Shown here in pieces: positions 36,950-45,731 of a stretch of DNA of 64,000 nucleotides. Origin of the DNA: an uncultured Eubacteriales bacterium (lineage in GTDB: Bacteria; Bacillota; Clostridia; Lachnospirales; Cellulosilyticaceae); the NCBI GenBank assembly GCA_900551325.1, contig URVM01000002.1, positions 372,001 through 436,000 of the forward strand, written 5' to 3'. A model generated the notes under the pieces. It had not been told where the DNA came from, did no database searches, and worked only from the letters and a program-made list of their open reading frames with translations. The position numbers were made by a program, and so were the translations under genes. Every line of letters starts with the position of its first letter. Within the stretch, counting starts at the first letter, position 1.

Positions 36950-37864
36950 TTAAGCCATCACTCCTTGTAAGTCGTTTCTCATTGCAATTACAGCTTTTCT
37001 AGAAGCTTTTGCAAAGTCTTTTTCGTCTACTTCTTTATCATTTTGGTAAGCTGCTATAATGCCTCTTGAAGAGTTTACAATACTTCCTAAACCATCTTGG
37101 TCAAAGAACCCTTTAAGATTCTCAGCTGTTCCACCTTGTGCACCATAACCTGGTACAAGGAAGAATGTATGTGGCATACGCGCACGAAGCTCAGCCCCTT
37201 GCTCTTTATGTGTAGCACCAACTACTGCGCCTACACGGCTATAGCCCATAGTACCCATACTAAGTTCTCCCCATTTACTTACAAGGTCAGCAGTTTTATC
37301 ATAAACTGGCATTCCATCTACGATTAAATCTTGGATTTCACTACTACTTGGGTTACTTGTTTTTACAAGGATAAATAATCCTTTATCTTGTTTGTTACAT
37401 GCATTAATGAATGGTTCGATACCGTCATAACCCATGTAAGGATTAAGTGTTACTGCATCTTCTTGCCATAAGTCAAAGTGTTCACCTTCTACTTCAACAC
37501 CTGCAATATGTCCTGCGTAAGCTGCTGCTGTAGATGCAATATCACCTCTTTTAATATCTCCGATTACGATTAAGCCTTTGCTTTTTGCATATTCACAAGT
37601 TTCCATATAAGCACGAAGTCCTTCTAGCCCATATTGTTCATACATAGCAATTTGAGGTTTTACAGATGGGATAAGGTCATATACTTCGTCAATAATCATT
37701 TTGTTAAACTTAATAAACATTTCAGCTACTGCTTTTGGAGTTTTTCCAAAACGCTCTAACATCTCTTGTTTAATGAAGTTTGGAATCATACTATATGTTG
37801 GATCAAGTCCTACTACTGTTGGGTTTTCTACTAATTTAATTTTGGTGATTAATTTATCGATCAT
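36950..37864 (-). CDS. pyrF: Orotidine 5'-phosphate decarboxylase, long form
   Basis: 304 residues, the longer subfamily (PyrF type 2). VVGLDPTYSMIP at the N-terminus and the catalytic Lys/Asp set in VIGDIKRGDIASTAAAYA are clear. It turns OMP into UMP. PyrE, which makes OMP, is not in the window. Confidence 0.96.
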   Translation of the reverse strand: MIDKLITKIKLVENPTVVGLDPTYSMIPNFIKQEMLERFGKTPKAVAEMFIKFNKMIIDEVYDLIPSVKPQIAMYEQYGLEGLRAYMETCEYAKSKGLIVIGDIKRGDIASTAAAYAGHIAGVEVEGEHFDLWQEDAVTLNPYMGYDGIEPFINACNKQDKGLFILVKTSNPSSSEIQDLIVDGMPVYDKTADLVSKWGELSMGTMGYSRVGAVVGATHKEQGAELRARMPHTFFLVPGYGAQGGTAENLKGFFDQDGLGSIVNSSRGIIAAYQNDKEVDEKDFAKASRKAVIAMRNDLQGVMA

Positions 37865-37897
37865 GGTTTATCTCCTTTTATTTACTGGAATTTTTAT

Positions 37898-39187
37898 TTA
37901 TTTTTCGAATACGATCTTGCCATCTACAAGAGTCATTTGTACATCGCCGTATACTTCCATACCATCAAATGGCGTATTCTTACCTTTTGAAACAAATGTT
38001 TCTTTATTAATGGTATATGGTGTATCTACTTCTATGATTGTAATGTCTGCTGGTGCACCTACTTCTATACGTCCAGCTGGGCTATTAATAATTTTTGCTG
38101 GGTTATAACTCATCTTTTCTAAGAGTTCTTGTATTGTAAGAATACCTGTTTTTACAAGGTATGTATAACTAAGAGCAAAACTTGTTTCTAGTCCTACTAT
38201 ACCAAATGGTGCTTTTTCAAATTCTACATTTTTTTCGTCATAGTGATGTGGTGCATGGTCTGTAGCAATAACATCAATAATTCCTGATTTAAGTGCCATT
38301 TTCATAGCTTCTACATCTTCACTTGTACGAAGTGGAGGACTCATTTTCTTGTTTGTATCATAATCACCTAAAATGCTGTCATCTAATATAAAGTAGTGAG
38401 GTGCGGTTTCTGCTGTTAAGTTTTTCATTCCCCATACTTTTTTACCCATTTCAATCAGGTCAATGCTGCCTTTTGTACTCATATGTGAAAGATGAAGGTG
38501 TGCCCCTGTTGTACGTGCAAGTATGATATCACGGGCTACAATAACTTCTTCTGCGTCACGTCCAATGCCCTTAATCCCAAAGATTTGTGCATTTATTCCT
38601 GCATTCATAGCACCTCCAGATAAGGCGCGGTCTTCTGTATGAGAGAAGATTGGAAGATTAAAAGGTTTAGCATAGCTCATTCCCTTTTTCATAAGACCTG
38701 CATCTGCTACTGTCTTACCATCTTCACTAATGGCACAGATGCCATGTTCTTTCATCTTGCCAATGTTTGAAAGTTCTTCACCTTCTAATCCTTTTGTAAT
38801 GGAACCTACTGGAAGTACCTTTACACCATTTGCTCGTCTTGCCATTGTGTTGATGTATTCAACAACACATTCATTATCTATAACTGGATTTGTGTTTGGC
38901 ATACAGCACATAGTTGTTACGCCACCTTTTGCTGCTGCCTTACATCCTGACTCAATAGTTTCTTTATGTTCAAAGCCTGGTTCTCTTAAGTGAACATGAA
39001 GGTCGATAAGTCCTGGTACTACTAATTTACCACTTGCATCAATGATTTTTACATCTTGCTCTTCTAATACTTTCTCATCTATCTGCCCGATGGCACCAAT
39101 GACACCATCTTCAATGAGTACATCTGTTATTTCTTCCATTTTAGTACTAGGGTTAACAACTAATCCGCCTCTTATAATTGTTTTCAT
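37898..39187 (-). CDS. pyrC: Dihydroorotase, class I
   Basis: 429-residue amidohydrolase: zinc ligands in LIDLHVHLREPGFEHKETI, GGVTTMCCMPNTNPV, HLHLSHMSTKG and VIATDHAPHHYDEKN. The fold and length are those of the Gram-positive class. Two bases separate it from the pyrB stop. Confidence 0.97.
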   Translation of the reverse strand: MKTIIRGGLVVNPSTKMEEITDVLIEDGVIGAIGQIDEKVLEEQDVKIIDASGKLVVPGLIDLHVHLREPGFEHKETIESGCKAAAKGGVTTMCCMPNTNPVIDNECVVEYINTMARRANGVKVLPVGSITKGLEGEELSNIGKMKEHGICAISEDGKTVADAGLMKKGMSYAKPFNLPIFSHTEDRALSGGAMNAGINAQIFGIKGIGRDAEEVIVARDIILARTTGAHLHLSHMSTKGSIDLIEMGKKVWGMKNLTAETAPHYFILDDSILGDYDTNKKMSPPLRTSEDVEAMKMALKSGIIDVIATDHAPHHYDEKNVEFEKAPFGIVGLETSFALSYTYLVKTGILTIQELLEKMSYNPAKIINSPAGRIEVGAPADITIIEVDTPYTINKETFVSKGKNTPFDGMEVYGDVQMTLVDGKIVFEK

Positions 39188-39189
39188 AC

Positions 39190-40113
39190 TTATCTTCCTC
39201 TCCTTTCATTAAGTAGGGCTAAAATCGCCATACGTACAGCTACACCATTTTGTACTTGTTCATCTATTACACTTACACCACTATCAATAAGTTCTGGCAT
39301 AAGTTCTACCCCACGATTTACTGGTGCTGGATGCATTAAGATAGCATCTTGCTGAGCTAGGCTAAAGAGTTCTTCATCTAATCCGTATATTTGGCTATAT
39401 TCACGAATATTAGGGAAGAGACCGCCTTTTTGTCTTTCTAATTGAATACGAAGGCCCATCACTACATCAGCATTTTTTACTGCACCTTTAATGTCATGTG
39501 TTACTCTAGCCCCTAGAGCTTCCATAGTGCTAGATGCTAGTGTGCCACAGCCTGCAAGTGTTACATTTGCTCCTAACTTCTTTAGTCCAAAAACGTTTGA
39601 TCTTGCTACACGACTATGGGCAATGTCTCCTACTATTGTTACATTTAAATCTTTAAAACTTCCTTTTTTGTCAAGCATTGTGTAAAAGTCTAAAAGTGCT
39701 TGTGTCGGGTGTTCGTTTGCACCATCTCCTGCATTAATAACAGAAGCTTTTACGTTTTTACTTAGTAAATGGCTTGCTCCACTTAAACTATGGCGCATAA
39801 CCATAAAGTCGATTCCCATTTGATCAAGGGTTACCCCTGTATCTACTAAAGTTTCGCCTTTTTGAACACTACTTGTAGCTATACCTAAATCAGTTACCAT
39901 TGCTCCTTGATAAAGGCCAGCCATATTAAAGGATACTTTTGTTCTTGTGCTGTTTTCATAGAATAAAGTAATCATGCTACGCCCTTTTAATGTATCTTCT
40001 CTCAGCTCACTGTTTACAATCTTCTTCTTCATCTCGCCTGCAAGTTCTAAGATACTCATGATTTCACTTACTTCTAAATCTCTAATTCCAAGCAAATCTT
40101 TACTTTTTAACAT
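39190..40113 (-). CDS. pyrB: Aspartate carbamoyltransferase, catalytic subunit
   Basis: 307 residues from ATG 40113, which has AGAGGAGG upstream. Carbamoyl phosphate motif FYENSTRTKVSF, MRHSLSGASHLL, GDGANEHPTQALLD and HPAPVNRGVEL are visible. There is no pyrI gene next to it, so the enzyme should be the unregulated trimer. First structural gene of the pyr operon; the terminator just upstream makes it the point of control. Confidence 0.97.
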   Translation of the reverse strand: MLKSKDLLGIRDLEVSEIMSILELAGEMKKKIVNSELREDTLKGRSMITLFYENSTRTKVSFNMAGLYQGAMVTDLGIATSSVQKGETLVDTGVTLDQMGIDFMVMRHSLSGASHLLSKNVKASVINAGDGANEHPTQALLDFYTMLDKKGSFKDLNVTIVGDIAHSRVARSNVFGLKKLGANVTLAGCGTLASSTMEALGARVTHDIKGAVKNADVVMGLRIQLERQKGGLFPNIREYSQIYGLDEELFSLAQQDAILMHPAPVNRGVELMPELIDSGVSVIDEQVQNGVAVRMAILALLNERRGR

Positions 40114-40134
40114 TTTGTATCCTCCTCTATGTCT

Positions 40135-40182
40135 TAAAAAATAAAAAGGCAATAAAAAGACCTAAGTCTTTTCATTGCCTTT
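40135..40182 (-). terminator. Attenuator terminator in the pyr leader
   Basis: On the minus strand AAAGGCAAT and ATTGCCTTT form the outer stem; GAAAAGACTTAGGTCTTTTT forms the inner hairpin. TTTTTATTTTTT follows. It ends 22 bases before the pyrB start and 74 bases after the leader ORF stop. Confidence 0.88.
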
Positions 40183-40255
40183 AAGCTTCAAAAAAGTAAT
40201 TGGGAAATGAGACTACACAACTACTTAATAAAATCTCATTAAATTAAATAGTTAT

Positions 40256-40351
40256 CTAATCTTTCCTTACTATTCTATTATTAAATTGTCTAGAATTTCT
40301 CCATATTAAATCTAGTTGGTTTACACCAAACTGGTTAAATTGTTTTCTCAT
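40256..40351 (-). CDS. Leader peptide ORF of the pyr operon (31 aa)
   Basis: ATG at 40351 has AAGGAG seven bases upstream and runs 31 codons to TAG at 40256-40258. The peptide begins MRKQFNQFGVNQ, continues LDLIWRNSRQ and ends NRIVRKD; it is rich in Asn, Gln and Arg and has no pyrimidine-run codons like the enteric pyrBI leader. It lies between the pyr promoter and the attenuator. Its ribosome binding site is inside the 3' arm of the PyrR-type RNA site, so PyrR could block its translation. A function in attenuation is inferred from place. Confidence 0.65.
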   Translation of the reverse strand: MRKQFNQFGVNQLDLIWRNSRQFNNRIVRKD

Positions 40352-40360
40352 TTTTCTTCT

Positions 40361-40392
40361 CCTTTTTGACCTCACAGGATCAAGCTTAAAGG
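40361..40392 (-). promoter_or_regulatory. PyrR-type RNA binding site
   Basis: The minus-strand RNA reads CCTTTAAGCTTGATCCTGTG followed by AGGTCAAAAAGG. CCTTT and AAAGG can form the lower stem, and GATCCTGTGAGGTC matches the conserved PyrR-binding loop (family form A-U/G-UCC-N-GNGAGG-Y). The 3' arm overlaps the ribosome binding site of the leader ORF. pyrR itself is not in the window. Confidence 0.75.
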
Positions 40393-40438
40393 CTTATTTA
40401 GTTTTTATTTGATTAATTTTGTTTATTTACTGTTATTT

Positions 40439-40467
40439 ATACTACCATATAGTTTTATATGTGTCAA
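40439..40467 (-). promoter_or_regulatory. Promoter of the pyr operon
   Basis: TTGACA (40462-40467) and TAGTAT (40439-40444) on the minus strand are exactly 17 bases apart. RNA would start near 40432, about 40 bases before the PyrR-type site. Confidence 0.85.
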
Positions 40468-40475
40468 TCTTATTT

Positions 40476-41132
40476 TTACTTAATATAATTTAAAAGCTGT
40501 GATGCTCTTGAAATAACAGCATAGGCACCATTTGCCTTTAGTTCTTCCTCACCTCTAAAGCCCCAAGCTACTCCTATACCTGGCACATTAGCATGATGTG
40601 CTGTTTCCATATCTACATCTGAATCTCCTACATAAAGCACTTCTTCTACTTTTATATCATGTGTAGCCATAATTTCATATATTACGCTAGGGTCTGGTTT
40701 ATGGGGCCTTCCATCTTGTTGCCCTTCTACTTGTACAAATAAATTCTTAGGAAAACAAGCTTCTACAACACGTATAGCTTGCTTATGAGGTTTATTTGTA
40801 GCTACTGCAAGTAAAATACCTTGTTCTTTTAACTTTACTAATGTGTCTATAATTTCTTCATAAGGCTTTGTAAAATCCGTTAAATGCCCATTATAATATG
40901 TAACAAAATCTTCCTTCATCTTTGCTATAAGTTCTTCATTACGTGCTGCCTCGGGTAGGGCACGCTCTATCAGTTTATACACCCCGTTTCCTACAAAAGT
41001 TCTGTAGGCATCTATAGGATGTGTATCATATCCGTATCGTTCAAGTATTACATTTGTACTCACTGCTAAATCTTCTAAAGTATCTACTAGCGTACCATCT
41101 AAGTCAAAGATAACCATTTTTGTTGTAAACAT
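40476..41132 (-). CDS. HAD-family phosphatase, phosphoglycolate phosphatase-like
   Basis: 218 residues: motif I VIFDLDGTLVDTLEDLA with both Asp nucleophile and acid, motif II VATNKP, motif III Lys in HKPDPSVI, and motif IV YVGDSDVDMETA. The cap and length fit the Gph/PGP group that removes 2-phosphoglycolate, but substrates of this family are broad. The pyr promoter lies directly behind its stop. Confidence 0.88.
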   Translation of the reverse strand: MFTTKMVIFDLDGTLVDTLEDLAVSTNVILERYGYDTHPIDAYRTFVGNGVYKLIERALPEAARNEELIAKMKEDFVTYYNGHLTDFTKPYEEIIDTLVKLKEQGILLAVATNKPHKQAIRVVEACFPKNLFVQVEGQQDGRPHKPDPSVIYEIMATHDIKVEEVLYVGDSDVDMETAHHANVPGIGVAWGFRGEEELKANGAYAVISRASQLLNYIK

Positions 41133-41252
41133 GTCGCTAAGCCCTCCTAGTAGTTCTTGTATTTTTATCTCTTCAACAAAGGATAAACTTTCTATGCATT
41201 ATAACATATTTCTCTTATTTTTTCAGTTGGCTAGTATGGACCCTTATGTAGC

Positions 41253-41338
41253 CTAGTCAATAATCCACTAAACTTTTTTCATATTATTAGTAAATATAAT
41301 TAATCCTTTAGTAAATATAGTACAAAAACTAGTCAATA
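41253..41338. repeat. Paired direct repeats upstream of the sugar ABC operon
   Basis: In the 306-base gap before the binding protein, TTAGTAAATATA occurs at 41287-41298 and 41308-41319, 21 bases apart, which is two DNA turns. CTAGTCAATA occurs at 41253-41262 and 41329-41338. They could be regulator sites; the rest of the gap is AT-rich without a clear gene, and TATATT-like -10 sequences near 41350 are not decisive. Confidence 0.45.
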
Positions 41339-41438
41339 TTTTCTATATTATAGTTTTAAATTTATATTAAAATATAACTTATATAGAATTATTAATAAAT
41401 TCTATCCATCTAATATGATTCTAGGGGGAATAAATCTT

Positions 41439-42758
41439 ATGAAAAAGAAATTAATAAGTGCTTTAATGTGTATGTCAGTAGCTGCTGGCCTTTTTACTGG
41501 TTGTAGCCAAGCTCCAGCTACACCTGATACATCTACACCTAAAGAAGAAGCTCCAGCTAAAGAAGAGTCTACACCAGCACCAAGTACAGATGGTGACAAA
41601 AAACTAGTTTACTGGTCAATGTGGGAAGCTACTGAAGCTCAAGGCCAATCTATCCAAGCTGCTATCGATCAATATGAAAAAGATACAGGTATTGATGTAG
41701 ATGTACAATTCAAAGGACGTACAGGTATTCGTGAAGGCTTACAAGCTGCACTTGATGCGGGTACTGCTATAGACTTATTTGATGAAGATATTGACCGTGT
41801 TAACTCTACTTGGGGTAAATACTTATTAGATCTTGAATCTTTTGCTGCTGATACAAAATATGAAGAAACTGCTGTTCCTGGTCTTATTTCAGCTTGTCGT
41901 GAAGTAGGTGGTGGTACATTAAAATCTATTCCTTACCAACCTAACCTTTTTGCTTTCTTCTATAATAAAGATTTATTTGACCAAGCAGGCATTACAAGTG
42001 TACCTAAAACTTGGGATGAGTTTTTAGCAACTTGTGAAAAACTTAAAGCTGCTGGTATTACACCTATTACTGGTGATGATGCTTATATTACAAGTATGGC
42101 AGGTTACCATTTAGCACGTTTACTCGGTGAAGAACGTGTTGTTCAAGTTGTAAATGAAGGTCTTTGGGCTGAAGAACCTGCTGTTCTTGAAATGGCTAAA
42201 GTATATGAAGATCTTGCAGCTAAAGGTTACTTCTCTGAATACATTGCATCTAACGTATGGCCAGCTGGCCAAAATACAGAGCTTGCTCTAGGTACTGCAG
42301 CTATGTACTTAAATGGTTCTTGGTTACCAAACGAAGTACTTGGTACAACAGGTCCAGACTTTAAATGGGGTTGCTTTAGCTATCCAGCTGTACCAAATGG
42401 CAAAACTGGTATAGAAGCTGCTAACTTTGGTGCTCAAGTATTTGCAATCAACAAAGATTCTAAAGTAGCTAAAGAAGCTTTTGATCTTATTACTTATATT
42501 ACAAAAGGTACTTTTGATGCTGAGCTTTCTAAAAACTCTACTGGTATCCCAGCAGATACTACAAATACAGAATGGCCTGCATTACTTGCTGATGTAAAAC
42601 CTGTTCTTGATAGCTTATCAACACGTTATACATGGGCAGCAGGTATAGAATCAAATAGCAATATCACACCTGTTCTTAAAGAAAACTTCCTTAAATTATG
42701 TGGTGGTCAACTTACTGCTGAGCAATTTGTAGAAAACATGGAAAAAGCAAGTAAATAA
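41439..42758 (+). CDS. Carbohydrate ABC transporter substrate-binding lipoprotein
   Basis: 439 residues. A lipoprotein signal (LFTGC, Cys22) is followed by a Pro/Ala/Thr/Glu-rich linker and a family 1 solute-binding fold (KLVYWSMWEATEAQGQSIQA, YQPNLFAFFYNKDLFDQAGI, TAAMYLNGSWLPNE). It captures sugars or oligosaccharides at the cell surface. ATG 41439 has AGGGGGAA upstream. The two permeases follow behind a terminator-like hairpin. The Ala/Thr-rich, highly regular codon use points to strong expression. Confidence 0.92.
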   Translation: MKKKLISALMCMSVAAGLFTGCSQAPATPDTSTPKEEAPAKEESTPAPSTDGDKKLVYWSMWEATEAQGQSIQAAIDQYEKDTGIDVDVQFKGRTGIREGLQAALDAGTAIDLFDEDIDRVNSTWGKYLLDLESFAADTKYEETAVPGLISACREVGGGTLKSIPYQPNLFAFFYNKDLFDQAGITSVPKTWDEFLATCEKLKAAGITPITGDDAYITSMAGYHLARLLGEERVVQVVNEGLWAEEPAVLEMAKVYEDLAAKGYFSEYIASNVWPAGQNTELALGTAAMYLNGSWLPNEVLGTTGPDFKWGCFSYPAVPNGKTGIEAANFGAQVFAINKDSKVAKEAFDLITYITKGTFDAELSKNSTGIPADTTNTEWPALLADVKPVLDSLSTRYTWAAGIESNSNITPVLKENFLKLCGGQLTAEQFVENMEKASK

Positions 42759-42791
42759 TACAAGGGATAGTCAGCAACTATCTTATTTCAC

Positions 42792-42832
42792 AAGAGGTGG
42801 GGTATTTTCTGTAATGCCTCATCTCTTTTTTA
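42792..42832 (+). terminator. Intra-operon terminator after the binding protein
   Basis: AAGAGGTGGGGTA pairs with TGCCTCATCTCTT (G-U pairs included) and is followed by TTTTTT. Partial read-through would give more binding protein than permease, a common layout. Confidence 0.75.
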
Positions 42833-42857
42833 TATTAATAATCTGGGAGGATTCAAT

Positions 42858-43763
42858 GTGAAAAAAAATACACCGATGATTATCACCTTTTTATCACCAG
42901 TTGTAATTATATTTACTCTAATTTATCTTTATCCTATTTGTCGAACTGTTCTTATGAGCTTTTTTAAGATTGAAGGGGTAACTGATAGCATGGGAGACTG
43001 GCAATTTATAGGTCTTAATAATTATATGGAACTTCTTAACACCGCTCTATTTAGAACCTCTATGTGGAATTTATTTCGCATATGGCTTTTTGGCGGCCTC
43101 ATTGTCATGTCTTTAGCCTTACTATTTGCTGTTATTCTAACAAGTGGTATCCGCTTTAAAAGTTTCTTTCGTGCAGCCATTTATCTACCTAACGTAGTAA
43201 GTGCTGTAGCTCTTGCTACTATGTGGCTTCAATATGTTTATAGCCCTAAATTTGGCTTATTAAAATCAGTTTTTTCTAGTTTAGGTTTAAAAAATTTAGC
43301 AATGATTCAGTGGACTTCTACTGAATATAAATTCTTAGCTTTATTAATTGCATATTGTTTTGGTATGGTAGGCTACCATATGCTCATCTTTGCTAGTGGT
43401 ATTGAGCGTATAAGCCCAGATTACTACGAAGCAGCTACTATTGACGGTGCCAATAAAGCAAATCAATTCCGTCATATTACTTTTCCTCTTTTAAGAGGGG
43501 TGATTAAAACTAATATAACTATGTGGTCTGTTACTTCTGTTGCATTTTTCGTATGGTCTCAGCTCTTTTCAACTGTTACAGCTGATACTCAGACTATTAC
43601 ACCTATGGTGTATATGTATATGCAAGTATTTGGTGCAGGTAATGCAGTTACAGAGCGTAATGCTGGACTCGGAGCAACAGTAGGTGTAGTTTTATGTGTA
43701 TGTGTAGTTGCTATCTTCCTTCTTACTAATAAGCTTATTAAAAAAGACGATTTTGAATTTTAA
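42858..43763 (+). CDS. Sugar ABC transporter permease, MalF/UgpA type
   Basis: 301 residues with six predicted membrane helices and the ATPase-contact EAA loop YYEAATIDGANKANQFRHITFPLL. The start is GTG 42858 with GGGAGG seven bases upstream; the ATG two bases earlier is followed at once by a stop in its frame. First of two permeases. Confidence 0.93.
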   Translation: MKKNTPMIITFLSPVVIIFTLIYLYPICRTVLMSFFKIEGVTDSMGDWQFIGLNNYMELLNTALFRTSMWNLFRIWLFGGLIVMSLALLFAVILTSGIRFKSFFRAAIYLPNVVSAVALATMWLQYVYSPKFGLLKSVFSSLGLKNLAMIQWTSTEYKFLALLIAYCFGMVGYHMLIFASGIERISPDYYEAATIDGANKANQFRHITFPLLRGVIKTNITMWSVTSVAFFVWSQLFSTVTADTQTITPMVYMYMQVFGAGNAVTERNAGLGATVGVVLCVCVVAIFLLTNKLIKKDDFEF

Positions 43764-43776
43764 GGGGGAAAATACG

Positions 43777-44658
43777 ATGACAAATACAAAACAATATAAA
43801 GAAAAAATAAATTGGAAAAACGAATTACGCCTTGCACCTGGTTATCTTATTTTAACACTTTGGGTTGTTTTTACCTTTGTACTTCTTGGTTGGGTACTAG
43901 CTGCTAGTTTTTCTACTACAAAAGATATTTTTACCGGAAATGCACTGAAGTTTCCTACAGGTCTTCACTTTGAAAACTATGTAAAAGCTTGGACTACATC
44001 TAATGTTTCCGTTTTCTTTTTTAATTCACTTATTTATTCACTTATTTCTTGTACAGCTTTAATCATGATCTGTGCACCAGCAGCTTATGTACTATCTAGA
44101 TTTGAATTTATCTCCAATAAGTTTATTCAAACAAGTTTGGTTTCTGCTATGGGTGTTCCTGCTATTATGATTATTCTTCCGTTGTTTACAATTATTGCAA
44201 GACTTGATATTTTAAATAATACATTAGCCAATAGAGCCATCTTAATCTTCCTTTATATAGGTATTAATGTGCCTTATACAACTATTTTCCTTCTTACCTT
44301 CTTTAGCAATATTTCTCGTTCCTTTGAAGAAGCTGCTGCTATTGATGGTTGTACACCTATTAAAACTTTTTGGCAGATTATGCTTCCCATGGCTCAACCT
44401 GGTATTATTACTGTAACTATCTTCAACTTCATTAATATTTGGAATGAGTATTTTATCTCTCTTATTTTTGCCAATTCAGATTCTTTACGCCCTGTTGCTG
44501 TGGGACTTTTCTCCATGATTAGTTCTATGAAATATACAGGTGACTGGGCTGGTATGTTTGCAGCTGTTACCATTGTATTTTTACCAACCTTTATCATCTA
44601 TATTTTCTTATCCGAAAAGATTATAGCAGGTGTAACAGGTGGCGGTGTAAAAGGTTAA
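43777..44658 (+). CDS. Sugar ABC transporter permease, MalG/UgpE type
   Basis: 293 residues, six predicted helices, EAA loop FEEAAAIDGCTPIKTFWQIMLPM. ATG 43777 follows AAGGGGGAA, 13 bases after the first permease gene ends. No ATPase gene follows, so the pair should use a shared MsiK/MsmK-type ATPase made elsewhere. Confidence 0.93.
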   Translation: MTNTKQYKEKINWKNELRLAPGYLILTLWVVFTFVLLGWVLAASFSTTKDIFTGNALKFPTGLHFENYVKAWTTSNVSVFFFNSLIYSLISCTALIMICAPAAYVLSRFEFISNKFIQTSLVSAMGVPAIMIILPLFTIIARLDILNNTLANRAILIFLYIGINVPYTTIFLLTFFSNISRSFEEAAAIDGCTPIKTFWQIMLPMAQPGIITVTIFNFINIWNEYFISLIFANSDSLRPVAVGLFSMISSMKYTGDWAGMFAAVTIVFLPTFIIYIFLSEKIIAGVTGGGVKG

Positions 44659-44665
44659 TAAAACT

Positions 44666-44696
44666 AAAGGGATGTTGCGACATGCAACATCCCTTT
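44666..44696. terminator. Bidirectional terminator
   Basis: AAAGGGATGTTGC and GCAACATCCCTTT enclose five bases. It lies between the convergent permease and gpsA-like genes, and its last base falls in the latter's stop codon. Confidence 0.85.
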
Positions 44697-45658
44697 TAAA
44701 ATTCAAATTTTACTGGTCTTAAAAATAAATCTACTAATACTTGTGATGTTTCCTTATGCTCAAAAAGTATAGCATATAAAGCATTACAAATAGGTAGTTC
44801 TACATCATATACTTTAGACAAGTGATGTAGGGCCTCTACTGTAGCCACACCTTCAGCTAACTTGGTAAAAGGAATACCTTTCACATAGTCTTCTCCAAAA
44901 CGTCTATTGTTACTATGCTCAGAAAATAAAGTGGCTTCATAATCTCCAAGGTGACTTAAACCATAAATAGTTAAATCATTTCCACCCATTGCACGAATAA
45001 TACGTGATAATTCTCTTGTTCCTCTAGCCATAAGTGCACCTTTTAAACTACTATAGCCTGCACCATCTAACATACCAGCTGCAATACCCATAACGTTTTT
45101 CGTAGCAGCTCCAATTTCATTACCTATTAAATCTTGTCCATAATAAAAACGAATCAAATCGCTATTAAATGTTTCTACTGCTTTTTTGGTAACAGAAATT
45201 TCATCACTACCTATTACCATACAGTTTGGAATCCCTCTTGTAAAATCTTGTACATGTCCAGGACCAAGCCATACGCCTACATGAATACCCGCTCCCATTT
45301 CTTCTTTAAAAACTTGTGTTAAGCGTTTACCTGTATTTGCTTCTAGTCCTTTCATACATAGTAAAAATATTTTATCTTCTAAATCAGGTAACTTGGCAAC
45401 TGATTTTAAAAAGTTACGTAACTGTTGAGCACTAATAGAAATAATAATGATTTCACTTTTATGAATGGCCTCTTCTAAATTATCTGTTAGTGCCACACTT
45501 TCAGGTAGCGTTAAATATTCATTTTTACGCTGTTCTTTTAAAGCTATTAGGTTTTTAGAGCCTTCTCGTCCCCATAATGTAACTTCATGACCTATATGAT
45601 TGGCATACCAAGCTAAAAAAGTTCCCCAGCGTCCACATCCTAATACTGAAACATTCAT
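44696..45658 (-). CDS. gpsA: NAD(P)H-dependent glycerol-3-phosphate dehydrogenase family
   Basis: 320 residues. The N-terminal nucleotide fold reads VLGCGRWGTFLAWYANHIGHEVTLWGRE, and the catalytic lysine is in NEIGAATKNVMGIAAGMLDG. GpsA reduces DHAP to sn-glycerol-3-phosphate for phospholipids. The start of the dinucleotide loop (GCGRWG) differs a little from the usual GxGxWGT, so this may be a divergent paralogue. GGAGG precedes the ATG. Confidence 0.85.
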   Translation of the reverse strand: MNVSVLGCGRWGTFLAWYANHIGHEVTLWGREGSKNLIALKEQRKNEYLTLPESVALTDNLEEAIHKSEIIIISISAQQLRNFLKSVAKLPDLEDKIFLLCMKGLEANTGKRLTQVFKEEMGAGIHVGVWLGPGHVQDFTRGIPNCMVIGSDEISVTKKAVETFNSDLIRFYYGQDLIGNEIGAATKNVMGIAAGMLDGAGYSSLKGALMARGTRELSRIIRAMGGNDLTIYGLSHLGDYEATLFSEHSNNRRFGEDYVKGIPFTKLAEGVATVEALHHLSKVYDVELPICNALYAILFEHKETSQVLVDLFLRPVKFEF

Positions 45659-45731
45659 CTGATGGCCTCCTTTTTACTTTATTATTTACTTAATTACTTA
45701 TTTTATATTATACCTCTATTTAAAAAGACTT

